This document shows positions 52,635 through 61,967 of a stretch of DNA of 64,000 nucleotides, one piece after another. Position 1 is the first letter of the stretch; the number at the start of each line of letters is the position of its first letter. The DNA lies in contig CAWUFC020000001.1 in the NCBI GenBank assembly GCA_963921335.3, positions 2,170,001-2,234,000 of the forward strand, read 5' to 3'. The notes under the pieces were generated by a model. It was not told the origin of the DNA and made no database searches. It was given only the letters and a program-made list of their open reading frames with translations. Both the position numbers and the translations under genes were made by a program. Origin of the DNA: CAWUFC02 sp963921335. GTDB taxonomy: Bacteria; Pseudomonadota; Gammaproteobacteria; Pseudomonadales; Halieaceae.

Positions 52635-54578
52635 GTGTTAAAGCGAATATTATTGGTTCAAATAATGGCGATACTGGCCGCCTGTGCAGAGTCACCGCCA
52701 CCGCTTGAAAATATTCCCGAGGGTCGGCAGGTCGACTGGCCCGCATACGGTGCCACCAAGGGGGGCACGCATTACTCCAGCGCGAACCAGATTACCCCGG
52801 ATAATGTGGCCCATTTGCAGCTGGCCTGGCAGCATCGTTCCGGGGATGTGCGCGAAGGCGGCAAAGTGCCCGAGGGGCACGGTGCGATTGAAGGGCGCAC
52901 TTGGGTGAATCAGAGCTCCCTGCAGGTTACGCCCATTGTGGTGGGTGACAGCATGTATTACTGCACGCCGTTTAACCGGGTGTTTGCACTGGACGCTCAA
53001 ACCGGCGCCGAGCGCTGGATGTTCGACCCGGAGATTCAGCACGAACAATTTATTCTGGGTAATTGCCGCGGTGTCAGCTACTGGGAATCTGGCGAGGAGG
53101 GCTTTTGCGAGAGAAGAATTTTACTGGGCACACTGGATGCCAGGCTGATTGCGCTGGATGCAGCCACGGGCAAACGCTGCGCCGACTTTGGAGAGGCGGG
53201 GCAGGTGGACACCAGTCATGGCATGGTCGAGCACGACCCGGCGGAATACGGTATTACCTCGCCGCCGGCCATTATCGATGACAAGGTCGTGACCGGGGCT
53301 ATGGTCCTGGACAATGTCCGCACGGATTCACCCAGCGGCGTGATTCGCGCCTACAACGTGCGCAGCGGTGAGTTGGAGTGGGCCTGGAACCCGGTGTTGC
53401 CCGGCGACAGAGCTCACGAAGAAGATGGCAGCTATCGCTCGGGCACCACCAACGTCTGGTCCATTATTGCTGTAGATGAAGCACGCGATTTGGTGTTTTT
53501 GCCCACTGGCAACACCACGCCGGACTACTACGGGGGCCACCTCGATGGCGCCGACCATTATTCCAGTTCCGTGGTCGCCCTGCGTGGCAGCACCGGTGAG
53601 TTGGTCTGGCATCAGCAGCTGGTGCATCACGATATCTGGGATTACGACGTGCCCGCCCAGCCCACCCTGGTAGACCTCAATATTCAAGGCGAGCCCGTGC
53701 CGGCGTTGGTTCAGGTCACCAAGATGGGGATGACCTTTGTGTTCCATCGGGAAACCGGCGAACCGATCTGGCCCATCGAAGAGCGACCGGTGCCACAGAA
53801 TCCGGTGGAAGGCGAGTACCTGTCACCGACACAGCCATTTCCCACCCATGTGCCTCATCTGGTTGATCCGGTGGTCGATCGGGATGATGCCTGGGGCATG
53901 GTGCTGTTCGACAAATGGGCCTGTGCAGACATGATTGAATCGAAGCGCAATGAAGGTTGGTATACACCACCTTCTCTCGAAGGCGCCATCAATATGCCGG
54001 GCAATGCCGGTGGCAACAACTGGGGTTCGCCTGCCATCGACCCGCAAACCGGGGTGATGGTGGTGTTTACCAATCGGGTGCCTGGCCAAACCAAGCTGAT
54101 GCCACGGGCTGAGTGTGAGGGTATTGCCCAGCGCCAATCTGGCACGCCTTATTGTGTGACTACTGGCTTCGCCATGTCGCCTCTTGGCGTGCCCTGTACC
54201 GCGCCTCCCTGGGGTACACTGGATGCCATCGATCTGGTGGCGGGCAAGCACCTTTTGAGCGTGCCCATGGGTTCGACCAGGGATATGGCGCCTTTCCCGT
54301 TCTGGTTTTTGGAGGGGATACCCGGCCTCGCCGGTGTGATGATGACTGAGACCAATCTGGTCTTTGCCAGTATTTCCAATAATCACATTGTGCGAGCCAT
54401 CGACGTAAAAAATGGCGAAACCCTTTGGGAGGCGCGCCTGCCTACTGCCGCCAATGCCGTACCCATGACCTACCAGGTCGGCGATCGCCAGTTTGTGGTT
54501 GTGGCAGCTGGCGGCCACTGGGGCGGTGGCAGTCCTCCAGGAGACTACATCATGGCCTTTGCCTTGCCGGAGCGCTAA
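52635..54578 (+). CDS. PQQ-dependent dehydrogenase, lipoprotein form
   Basis: The 647-residue protein resembles the propeller domain of membrane-bound PQQ glucose/quinate/shikimate dehydrogenases: DWPAYGATKGGTHYSS near 34-49, HDIWDYDVPAQPTLVDL near 333, and GGNNWGSPAIDPQTGVMVV near 455. In place of the usual five-helix membrane domain it has a lipobox (ILAAC, Cys17). It should oxidise an alcohol or polyol in the periplasm. Start is GTG 52635. It is first in a seven-gene operon ending at 60053. PQQ synthesis genes are not in the window. Confidence 0.87.
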   Translation: MLKRILLVQIMAILAACAESPPPLENIPEGRQVDWPAYGATKGGTHYSSANQITPDNVAHLQLAWQHRSGDVREGGKVPEGHGAIEGRTWVNQSSLQVTPIVVGDSMYYCTPFNRVFALDAQTGAERWMFDPEIQHEQFILGNCRGVSYWESGEEGFCERRILLGTLDARLIALDAATGKRCADFGEAGQVDTSHGMVEHDPAEYGITSPPAIIDDKVVTGAMVLDNVRTDSPSGVIRAYNVRSGELEWAWNPVLPGDRAHEEDGSYRSGTTNVWSIIAVDEARDLVFLPTGNTTPDYYGGHLDGADHYSSSVVALRGSTGELVWHQQLVHHDIWDYDVPAQPTLVDLNIQGEPVPALVQVTKMGMTFVFHRETGEPIWPIEERPVPQNPVEGEYLSPTQPFPTHVPHLVDPVVDRDDAWGMVLFDKWACADMIESKRNEGWYTPPSLEGAINMPGNAGGNNWGSPAIDPQTGVMVVFTNRVPGQTKLMPRAECEGIAQRQSGTPYCVTTGFAMSPLGVPCTAPPWGTLDAIDLVAGKHLLSVPMGSTRDMAPFPFWFLEGIPGLAGVMMTETNLVFASISNNHIVRAIDVKNGETLWEARLPTAANAVPMTYQVGDRQFVVVAAGGHWGGGSPPGDYIMAFALPER

Positions 54579-54587
54579 GCTGCATAC

Positions 54588-55460
54588 ATGAGCGATTTTC
54601 ACGGCCCTACCAGTCACTACTATTACTCCCAGCGCCTGCGTTTGCACTATGTGGACTGGGGCAATCCTGAAGCGCCGCCCCTGCTGCTGGTGCATGGCGG
54701 TCGCGATCACTGTCGAAACTGGGACTGGGTCGCGCGCGAATTGCGCAAGGACTACCACGTGATTGCGCCGGACCTGCGTGGTCACGGTGACAGCCAGTGG
54801 ATTACCGGTGGTACCTATAACACCCTCGATTATGTCTACGACATTGCGCAGTTGATCCATCAGCTTGAGCTGGCGCCACTGCGCATTGTGGCTCACTCCA
54901 TGGGTGGGCACATGTCACTGCGTTACACCGGCCTCTATCCCGACAAGGTCAGTAAGATTGTCGCCATTGAAGGCCTGGGCCCTTCACCCAAGATGCTGGA
55001 AGAATGGAGTAAAACGCCGGTTGACCAGGGTGTGCGCAATTGGGTCTCGCAATTACGGAATATGTCCGGACGCCAAACCCGCCGCTATCCCAGCCTGGAG
55101 GAAGCCTCTGCGCGTATGCGCGATGCCAATCCCCACCTGTCCGCAGAGCAGGCTGATCACCTCACCCTGCACGGTGCGATTCGCAATGAGGATGGCAGCT
55201 ATTCATGGAAATTCGACAACTACACCTACGCCTTCCCCGCGGCGGGCATGAACCGTGACGACACACGTGAGGTGATGGGCAAGATCACCTGTCCCACGCT
55301 GTTGGTGTATGGGCAGGAAAGTGACGCCTCTAACCCGGCCGAGGACGGGCGTATCAGTATGTTCCAGAATGCCACTGTCGAGTCGGTGGCAGATGCGGGT
55401 CACTGGGTGCATCACGACCAACTGGACGTCTTCCTGGGCCTGCTCAGGGATTTTTTGTAA
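54588..55460 (+). CDS. Alpha/beta hydrolase (serine type)
   Basis: The 290-residue protein has the alpha/beta hydrolase fold with nucleophile Ser104 in AHSMGGH, oxyanion-hole LLLVHGGRDH (33-42) and catalytic His in AGHWVHHDQ near the end. No signal peptide is seen, so it is cytoplasmic. It may cleave an ester or lactone. It follows the PQQ dehydrogenase by 9 bases and precedes the acyl-CoA dehydrogenase by 21 bases with a GAGGAAA ribosome site. Confidence 0.85.
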   Translation: MSDFHGPTSHYYYSQRLRLHYVDWGNPEAPPLLLVHGGRDHCRNWDWVARELRKDYHVIAPDLRGHGDSQWITGGTYNTLDYVYDIAQLIHQLELAPLRIVAHSMGGHMSLRYTGLYPDKVSKIVAIEGLGPSPKMLEEWSKTPVDQGVRNWVSQLRNMSGRQTRRYPSLEEASARMRDANPHLSAEQADHLTLHGAIRNEDGSYSWKFDNYTYAFPAAGMNRDDTREVMGKITCPTLLVYGQESDASNPAEDGRISMFQNATVESVADAGHWVHHDQLDVFLGLLRDFL

Positions 55461-55481
55461 GAACATTTTCGAGGAAACAGC

Positions 55482-56729
55482 ATGTCTGAACTGAATGCCG
55501 ACCTGTATCAGCTGACCATGTCGGAAAAAGTGCAACCCTTATTCATGGCGGTCAAAAAACACATTGTCGACAATGTGGACCCTCATACTGAAGAGTATTT
55601 TGCGCTCGACAATGAAAAGGAAGACCGCTGGTCTTTTCATCCTCGCCAGACCGAGATTCTTGAGCAGATGAAGCAGAAAGCCAGGGATGCCGGCTTGTGG
55701 AATTTCTTTCTGCCGGATGCCGACACCGGCGAAGGCTTGTCTAATCTTGATTACGCCTACATTGCTGCTGAGCTCGGGAAGAGCCCGCTCGCTTCAGAGT
55801 CGATGAATTGCAGTGCACCGGATACAGGCAATATGGAAGTGCTGGAGCGCGTTGGCACCGAGGCACAAAAACAGCAGTGGCTGGAGCCACTGCTGGCCGG
55901 TGAGATCCGGTCCGCCTACGCCATGACCGAGCCCAATGTTGCTTCTTCCGATGCCAAGAATATCAGCACCACCGCCGTCCTGGACGGTGACGAGTGGGTG
56001 ATCAACGGCGAGAAGTACTACATCTCAGGGGCCGGTGACCCGCGCTGCAAAATACTGATCACCATGGTTAAAACCAGTCCTGATGCGGAGCCATTCCGCC
56101 AGCAGTCTCAGATCCTTGTGCCCATGGATAGCCCCGGGCTGGAAATACTGGGGGCCATGGAGGTGTTTGGTGAAGATCACGCACCACGCGGCCATATGCA
56201 TCTCAAATTCGACAATGTGCGCGCACCCAAAGACAACGTGCTTTGGGGTGAGGGTCGCGGCTTTGAAATCTCCCAGGTGCGGCTGGGTCCCGGACGCATT
56301 CATCACTGCATGCGCTCCATCGGCAAAGCTGAAAAAGCGCTTGAGCTGATGGTCAAGCGAGCCAGTACCCGCGAGGCTTTCGGCAAACCGATTGTGAAGC
56401 TGGGCAAAAACCTGGAACTGGTCAGTCGCGCTCGTATTGAGATCGATGCTTGCCGCCTCATGGTGCTGCAGGCGGCCCGGGCAATGGACGTGCTTGGGAA
56501 CAAAGAGGCGCGTGTTTATGTCAGCGCAGTGAAAGCGATGGTACCCGAAAAAGTCTGTCAGGTGATTGACTGGGCGATCCAGATGCATGGCGCCACCGGC
56601 ATGAGCCAGTGGACGCCGTTGGCAGGCATGTACGCCGACCAGCGTCATCTGCGTTTTGCTGACGGACCCGACGAGGTGCACCACATGGTGGTGGGACGCA
56701 ATGAAGTTCAAAAATATGGATTGTGGTAA
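55482..56729 (+). CDS. ACAD10/11-like acyl-CoA dehydrogenase
   Basis: The 415-residue FAD enzyme closely follows the dehydrogenase half of human ACAD10: NCSAPDTGNMEVLERVGTE, AYAMTEPNVASSDAKN, LGPGRIHHCMRSIG and RFADGPDEVHH. In the last motif the place of the MCAD catalytic Glu (YEGT) is Asp. ACAD10/11 and bacterial LvaC-type enzymes work with an APH-type kinase to turn 4-hydroxyacyl-CoA into enoyl-CoA via a 4-phospho intermediate. The next gene is exactly such a kinase, 3 bases away. Confidence 0.88.
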   Translation: MSELNADLYQLTMSEKVQPLFMAVKKHIVDNVDPHTEEYFALDNEKEDRWSFHPRQTEILEQMKQKARDAGLWNFFLPDADTGEGLSNLDYAYIAAELGKSPLASESMNCSAPDTGNMEVLERVGTEAQKQQWLEPLLAGEIRSAYAMTEPNVASSDAKNISTTAVLDGDEWVINGEKYYISGAGDPRCKILITMVKTSPDAEPFRQQSQILVPMDSPGLEILGAMEVFGEDHAPRGHMHLKFDNVRAPKDNVLWGEGRGFEISQVRLGPGRIHHCMRSIGKAEKALELMVKRASTREAFGKPIVKLGKNLELVSRARIEIDACRLMVLQAARAMDVLGNKEARVYVSAVKAMVPEKVCQVIDWAIQMHGATGMSQWTPLAGMYADQRHLRFADGPDEVHHMVVGRNEVQKYGLW

Positions 56730-56732
56730 AGC

Positions 56733-57773
56733 ATGAACAGAGAAGCAGAAGGCTATGATGTCCCGGCGGTAGAAGCCTGGATCGCAGACAATGTGACAGG
56801 TATCGAGCCGCCGTTCGACTGGGTGCGTCTGCAGGGTGGTCATTCCAACCTGACCTACAAGCTGGTAGACGGGCAGGGCAGGGAGGCCGTGGTTCGGCGC
56901 CCGCCCCAGGGCGAGCTCTTGCCCAAAGCCCACGATATGAGTCGGGAGTGGGCCCTGATTTCATCACTCGGCCCAACCCCGGTGCCGGTGCCGGATGCCA
57001 TGGGCTTCTGTGAAAGTCCGGATGTCACCGGCGCCTGGTTTTACGTGATGGGCATTGTTCACGGTCGGCCGCTTTACACTGCGCCACAAACCGCTGAGTG
57101 GGTACCCGCGGAGCGTCGTATGACACTGGCGCATTCCTTCTACGACACTCTTGCCGAGCTGCACTCCCTCGATCCTGATGACATCGGTCTTGGCGATCTG
57201 GGCAAAAAAGACAGCTATGTCGGACGTCAGCTCAAGACCTGGTACCGCTCCTGGACGGCGTCCGCCGAACCGGCACAACTGGATGATGATCGGGCCCACA
57301 GCCTGCAGGCGTTCTTCCTCGAGAATCTGCCTGATCAGGGTATGGCGCGGGTCGTTCATGGCGACTACGGATTGCACAATGTGCTGGTTGGCGAGGATTC
57401 AACAATCGCTGCGGTGGTGGACTGGGAGATTTCCACGCTGGGCGATCCGCTGGCTGACCTGGCTTATGCACTGAACGGCTGGTTTGAGTCAGAGTCTGAT
57501 TGGTCGAGTAACCCGGATGCCGCCTCTGCAGTGAGCGGTTTCCCACCCAAGAGTGAACTGGCCGCACGTTATGCCGATCGCACCGGTCGTAACCTGGATC
57601 TGCTGGACTACTACGTGGGATTTAACTGCTGGAAAACGGCCTGCATTATTCACGGTGTGTACGCACGCTATATGGCCGGGCAAAAGAGCACCGAGGGTGT
57701 AGGCCTGGAAGGGCTGAAAGCGCGCATTACCGGCTCGCTGGCAGACGCAGAGAAGGCGATCAACCGCTTATAG
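56733..57773 (+). CDS. APH-type phosphotransferase, ACAD10/LvaA-like
   Basis: The 346-residue kinase-like protein has the nucleotide loop GGHSNLTYKL near 34, the catalytic loop VVHGDYGLHNVLV near 207 and the metal motif VVDWEISTLGDPLADLAY near 229. It matches the phosphotransferase half of ACAD10/11 and LvaA, which phosphorylates 4-hydroxyvaleryl-CoA. Antibiotic resistance is an unlikely role, given the acyl-CoA dehydrogenase directly before it and hydratases after it. Substrate is inferred. Confidence 0.87.
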   Translation: MNREAEGYDVPAVEAWIADNVTGIEPPFDWVRLQGGHSNLTYKLVDGQGREAVVRRPPQGELLPKAHDMSREWALISSLGPTPVPVPDAMGFCESPDVTGAWFYVMGIVHGRPLYTAPQTAEWVPAERRMTLAHSFYDTLAELHSLDPDDIGLGDLGKKDSYVGRQLKTWYRSWTASAEPAQLDDDRAHSLQAFFLENLPDQGMARVVHGDYGLHNVLVGEDSTIAAVVDWEISTLGDPLADLAYALNGWFESESDWSSNPDAASAVSGFPPKSELAARYADRTGRNLDLLDYYVGFNCWKTACIIHGVYARYMAGQKSTEGVGLEGLKARITGSLADAEKAINRL

Positions 57774-57823
57774 GCCAAGCTGCAAACAGCGTCGTATATC
57801 ACAATACAACGGAGACAAGAATA

Positions 57824-58306
57824 ATGGCTGTAGACCGCTTTCCCATCGAGGCAAGTCATATCATGATGTTTGCCCGCTCCATCGGCGACGAAAACCCGGT
57901 CTACTTTGATTCGGAAAATGCGGTCGCGCCGCCGACCTTTATGCAGGCCAGTGCCCAGTTCGACCCAGACTATTTTCTTCGCCCCAGGGCTGGCCAGCCC
58001 TGGTTCGGCTCCGGTAAGGAGGCGACCACCAAGGCCTCAAAGGTGCCGGGCTCCGGCGATGGCGAAAAATCAGGCGGTGGGGGCATCCTGCATGCAGAAC
58101 AGCGTTTTGAATACCACAAGCATCCCCGTGCGGGAGACGTGCTCAGCGCCACCACCAGGCTTGGCGAGCGCTGGGAAAAAGAGGGCAAGCGCTCCGGCAA
58201 ACTGGTGTTCACTGAGACGATTACGGAATACCGCAACCAGGACGGCGAGCTGATGGTGACTGCGATCGGTGTCGGTGTGACCACAGAGCGGGCGGTTGAC
58301 CAGTAG
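57824..58306 (+). CDS. MaoC-like dehydratase, FAS1-type N-terminal domain
   Basis: The 160-residue hotdog protein matches the MaoC/FAS1-like dehydratase N-terminal family: IMMFARSIGDENPVYFDSE near 12-30 and HAEQRFEYHKHPRAGDVL near 91. This half usually lacks the catalytic Asp-His pair and pairs with a second MaoC unit, here the next gene 5 bases on. Together they would form an R-specific enoyl-CoA hydratase, comparable to ChsH1/ChsH2-type pairs. A 50-base gap precedes it. Confidence 0.85.
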   Translation: MAVDRFPIEASHIMMFARSIGDENPVYFDSENAVAPPTFMQASAQFDPDYFLRPRAGQPWFGSGKEATTKASKVPGSGDGEKSGGGGILHAEQRFEYHKHPRAGDVLSATTRLGERWEKEGKRSGKLVFTETITEYRNQDGELMVTAIGVGVTTERAVDQ

Positions 58307-58311
58307 GAGAG

Positions 58312-58734
58312 ATGACAGTGCTGAAAGCGAGCGAATTGAGTGAAGGTGTGAGTCACACGGCAATTCTGGTAGTAGACTTGAAGCGTACCCAGATTGTTCA
58401 GTACGCCGGCGCCTCCGGCGACTACAACCCCTTACATACCGACGAGGTGTTTGCGAAGGAGGTGGCGGGCTACCCGACAGTGTTTGCCCACGGCATGCTC
58501 ACTATGGGTATGACCGGCAAGATGCTGACTGATTATGTGGGCGATGAACAGCTCACCAAATTCGGTGTGCGCTTCACCAATCAGGTCTGGCCTGGTGATG
58601 ATCTCCAGGCCACTGCCGCTTTTACCGGTTTTGAAGAGGGTGACGACAGCCTCGCCAATTTTGAGGTAACTACCACCAAGCAAAATGGCGACGTGGTGCT
58701 CAAGGGCAGCGCCCAGGCGAGGGTTGCAGCATGA
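58312..58734 (+). CDS. MaoC-like R-specific enoyl-CoA hydratase subunit
   Basis: The 140-residue hotdog protein carries the hydratase 2 motif YAGASGDYNPLHTDEVFAKE (near 31-50), with the catalytic Asp and His, then the FAHGMLTMG helix. It is the catalytic partner of the preceding subunit. It overlaps the following MFS gene by 4 bases (ATGA). Confidence 0.88.
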   Translation: MTVLKASELSEGVSHTAILVVDLKRTQIVQYAGASGDYNPLHTDEVFAKEVAGYPTVFAHGMLTMGMTGKMLTDYVGDEQLTKFGVRFTNQVWPGDDLQATAAFTGFEEGDDSLANFEVTTTKQNGDVVLKGSAQARVAA

Positions 58735-60053
58735 CAACCGCCGCAGTCACCAACACCGGCCAGGGTTTTGGTACGCCCGGGTATCGCAACTTTGTCCTGA
58801 TCTCCCTGACGCTGGTTTACACCCTTAACTTTATCGATCGCATTTTGATCGGCGTTGTCGCTGAACCGATTATTGAAGAGTTCCAGCTTAAAGACTGGCA
58901 GTTCGGCTTGCTCTCGGGCTTTGGTTTTGCCCTGATGTACACGCTGATGGGTATTCCGATCGCGCGCTGGGCAGAGCGTTACAACCGAGTGAAGATTATT
59001 GCCGCCAGCGTGATCCTGTGGTCAGCGATGACCGCCCTCTGCGGCGTCGCTGGCAGCTTTCTGGCCTTGTTGGCCTTTCGCATTGGTGTCGGTATCGGCG
59101 AAGCGGGCTGCACGCCGCCAGCAAACTCCATCATCGCCGATTATTTCCCGGCCAAGAACCGCGCCAAGGCCCTGGCGACCTATGCCATGGGTATTACCAT
59201 CGGCACGGTGCTGGCTAATGCCTTCGGTGGTCCCATTGCCCAGATGTTCTCCTGGCGCGAGGCCTTCCTGGTACTGGGTATTCCCGGCATTTTTATTGGC
59301 ATTGTTGTGTTGTTCGCCATCAAGGAACCACCGCGCGGATATTCGGACTTGCCGGGTACTGAGCAGGTCGAGCGCTCCACGCTGGGTGAAGCCCTGCGCG
59401 AACTGGCCGCCAAAGCGAGCTTCTGGCTCAATATTGGCGCAGCGACCGCGGCTGCTTTTGTCGGCTATGGCGTCGGTAATTTCATGGCGCCGTTTTTCCA
59501 GCGTACCCACGGTATGAATGTGGGGGAGGTCGCGACCCAGATCAATGTGCCGCTGGGTCTAGCGGCATCATTCGGAGCGTTCGCGGCTGGCTACTTGACC
59601 GACAAGTACAGTCACCGCAATCCCAATGCTGTGGCGATCATTCCCGGTGTGTCGCTGATCCTGTGCGTGCCTCTTTACTGGATCGGTTTTACTGTAAGCA
59701 GTGTACCCATCGCCCTGGCGGTGCTTCTTGTTGCCAATGTCTTGCATTACAGCTATCTCGGTGCCCAGTACACCATCTGTCAGGGGGTGGCCAGCGCCCG
59801 CTCTCGTGCCACGGCTGTTGCGATCATGCTGTTTATTGTGAACCTGATTGGCTACGGACTTGGCCCATTGTTTGTGGGCTTTCTCAGTGATTTCCTGATG
59901 ACCGCAGCGGAAGGTGACATGGTGGAGAATGCCCGTGCAGTAGGGCTGGCCCAATCCATGATGCTCACGGTATCACTGTATGGCGTGGGTGGTGTGCTGT
60001 TTCTTATGACAGCCAGGTCCCTGCAAAAGGACCTGGTGTCAAAGCTGTCTTAA
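58731..60053 (+). CDS. Spinster-like MFS transporter
   Basis: The 440-residue protein has 12 membrane helices and the same family motifs as the carrier at 44593-45888: GIPIARWAERYNRVK and GVGIGEAGCTPPANSIIADYFPAKNRAKAL. It ends the PQQ dehydrogenase operon and probably moves the substrate or a metabolite across the inner membrane. Its TAA overlaps the TTA (stop complement) of the convergent SDR gene by 4 bases. Confidence 0.85.
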   Translation: MTTAAVTNTGQGFGTPGYRNFVLISLTLVYTLNFIDRILIGVVAEPIIEEFQLKDWQFGLLSGFGFALMYTLMGIPIARWAERYNRVKIIAASVILWSAMTALCGVAGSFLALLAFRIGVGIGEAGCTPPANSIIADYFPAKNRAKALATYAMGITIGTVLANAFGGPIAQMFSWREAFLVLGIPGIFIGIVVLFAIKEPPRGYSDLPGTEQVERSTLGEALRELAAKASFWLNIGAATAAAFVGYGVGNFMAPFFQRTHGMNVGEVATQINVPLGLAASFGAFAAGYLTDKYSHRNPNAVAIIPGVSLILCVPLYWIGFTVSSVPIALAVLLVANVLHYSYLGAQYTICQGVASARSRATAVAIMLFIVNLIGYGLGPLFVGFLSDFLMTAAEGDMVENARAVGLAQSMMLTVSLYGVGGVLFLMTARSLQKDLVSKLS

Positions 60054-60826
60054 ACCAGGGTGGTGCCGCCATCCACCGGGATGATTTGACCGGTGATAAA
60101 GGCACCGGCCTTTGAAGCCAGCATCAGCGCCACGCCCATGATGTCAGGGTCTTCGCCCCAGCGGTGCAGTGGGATGGACCGGATCTCAGCCTGATAGGCC
60201 TCATCGTTGACCTTGGCATACTCGGTCATCTTGGTATGAAAGCGTCCCGGGGCGATAGCATTCACGCGAATATGATCTTCAGCCAGTACGTAGGCCAGGT
60301 TTCGGGTGACCTGGTGTATGGCTGATTTGCTGGGGGCATAGGACAGGGTATCGGTGCGACCCAGTATGCCGGCGATAGAGCCGATATTGATGACGCTGGC
60401 GGTGTTATCTGCGCTGGCGCCTTCCCGCAACAGCGGTAGCAGTTGCTGGGTCAGGAAGAAAGGGGACTTGACGTTGAGATCCATCACCTTGTCCCAGCCT
60501 TTTTCGGGGAACTCATCAATCGGGGCCAGCCAGCCCACGCCGGCATTGTTCACCAGTACATCAATCGAGCTTTCGCGTTCTTTCATCTGGTCGGCGAAGC
60601 GACTGAGTTCGTCCATCTGGCCCAGGTCGCTGGGAATAGCGATGCACTCACCAAACTCTGAGAGTTCATCTGCGGCCTGTTGGCAGGCTTCAGCCTTGCG
60701 CGCAGTGATGTAAACGCGCTTCGCGCCCGCCTCAAAAAAGATCCTGGCGATAGCGAAACCCAGGCCGCGTGAGCCGCCCGTGACGATGCAGGTTTTATCC
60801 TGCAGCGAGAATAGTTCGTTGATCAT
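60050..60826 (-). CDS. Short-chain dehydrogenase/reductase
   Basis: The 258-residue classical SDR has TGGSRGLG (16-23), Arg after the second strand (ITARK, favouring NADPH), NNAG, the Ser in NIGSIAG and YAPSK. The C-terminus GQIIPVDGGTTLV is typical. It follows the epoxide-hydrolase-like gene by 10 bases on the minus strand, so the two form a small operon opposing the PQQ operon. Substrate unknown. Confidence 0.88.
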   Translation of the reverse strand: MINELFSLQDKTCIVTGGSRGLGFAIARIFFEAGAKRVYITARKAEACQQAADELSEFGECIAIPSDLGQMDELSRFADQMKERESSIDVLVNNAGVGWLAPIDEFPEKGWDKVMDLNVKSPFFLTQQLLPLLREGASADNTASVINIGSIAGILGRTDTLSYAPSKSAIHQVTRNLAYVLAEDHIRVNAIAPGRFHTKMTEYAKVNDEAYQAEIRSIPLHRWGEDPDIMGVALMLASKAGAFITGQIIPVDGGTTLV

Positions 60827-60836
60827 GCTGTGTCCT

Positions 60837-61856
60837 TTAGCGTTCCGTATAGGTGTTGATATGTTGGGTTATGGCGGCAATGGTCTGGCGGGGATCGTCC
60901 CTGAGTAACCAGTGGCCGGCTTCCAGTTCCACGATGTCATAGGGGCCTTTCATGAACTTGGCCTGGGCGTCGACACCGTAGCGGGCCACGGCCAGGTCCT
61001 GGTTGCCCCAGACAAATACTGTCGGTGTGTTGATCGCATTCTCGGTAGAGTCGCTGCTGTCGACCTCGGTAAATGCTGCTGCGCGATACCAGTTGAAGCT
61101 GGCGGTCAGTGCGCCTGGTTCACGCAGCATTGCCAGGTATTCATTCAGCTGCGTGGACGACATCGAAGCGTACATCGCGCGCATGAGGCGGAAGTCCTGC
61201 TTTGAAAACACGGTTTCCGCCAGCCAGGGCGTGGCGAATAAAATCATATATCTGCTGCGCGAACGCTGCTCCGGATCATTGGCGATGGCATCACCGAAGG
61301 CGGAGGGGTGAGCGATCGACAGGGGGCTCCAGCTGATGACTTGCTCCGGGTGATTCATCACGACACTCCAGCCCACCACTGCCCCCCAGTCGTGTCCGAC
61401 CAGGTGGAATTTTTCAAATCCAACCGCTTCGGCCAATGCCATCGCATCGGCAGTCAGTTTGTCCATGCTGTACTCGCTGGCACCCACGGGCCGTGCACCG
61501 GGGCTGTAGCCGCGCTGGTCTGGTGCCAGCACACGGTAACCGGCTGCTGCCAGTCGCGGGATCAGGTCGGCGTACATGGCAGAAGTCACAGGGAAACCGT
61601 GCAACAGCATGACTGCGGGTTTATCAGGCTGACCGTCAAATCCGGCCACGCGGGCCCGGAAGCTCATGCCATTGGCTTCAATCTGTACCAGTCCCTCGCC
61701 GGTGTCTGGGCTAAACGCGGGCAGTTTGGCCGCCGCGGCGCTGTACTCAAAATCCCGGTCCAGCGCCGCCTGGGCGCTGAAATGACTGGCCACTCCCCAA
61801 ATAGCCAAAGGTACTACCAACAAAATCGCTAACCATCGCAGTGCAGTTCTTATCAT
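60837..61856 (-). CDS. Membrane-anchored alpha/beta hydrolase, epoxide-hydrolase-like
   Basis: The 339-residue protein has an N-terminal membrane anchor or uncleaved signal (about 6-24), LLHGFPVTSAMYADL near 85, and the nucleophile elbow GHDWGAVVGW with Asp instead of Ser, the mark of epoxide hydrolases and haloalkane dehalogenases. The catalytic His is in EAGHWLLRDD. It is probably periplasmic and acts on an epoxide or similar; a dehalogenase role is possible. Confidence 0.82.
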   Translation of the reverse strand: MIRTALRWLAILLVVPLAIWGVASHFSAQAALDRDFEYSAAAAKLPAFSPDTGEGLVQIEANGMSFRARVAGFDGQPDKPAVMLLHGFPVTSAMYADLIPRLAAAGYRVLAPDQRGYSPGARPVGASEYSMDKLTADAMALAEAVGFEKFHLVGHDWGAVVGWSVVMNHPEQVISWSPLSIAHPSAFGDAIANDPEQRSRSRYMILFATPWLAETVFSKQDFRLMRAMYASMSSTQLNEYLAMLREPGALTASFNWYRAAAFTEVDSSDSTENAINTPTVFVWGNQDLAVARYGVDAQAKFMKGPYDIVELEAGHWLLRDDPRQTIAAITQHINTYTER

Positions 61857-61967
61857 TGTTCATCCTCGCTTCAGGCACTGAGTATAGTATTTAGTCACTT
61901 TTTCCCGCATTATGTGGAGATAGTTTCGTTGTGCAACCTATAAAACCAGCTAATCGAGAGCGCACCG

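Noticed and set aside
53823..54911. 362-codon open frame antisense to the PQQ dehydrogenase
   Set aside because: The overlapping sense gene has clear propeller motifs; the antisense product is His-rich and matches no family.
56733..57773. Aminoglycoside resistance kinase
   Set aside because: The fold is APH-like, but the adjacency to an ACAD10-like dehydrogenase and the ACAD10-type motifs make an acyl-CoA-related role far more likely.
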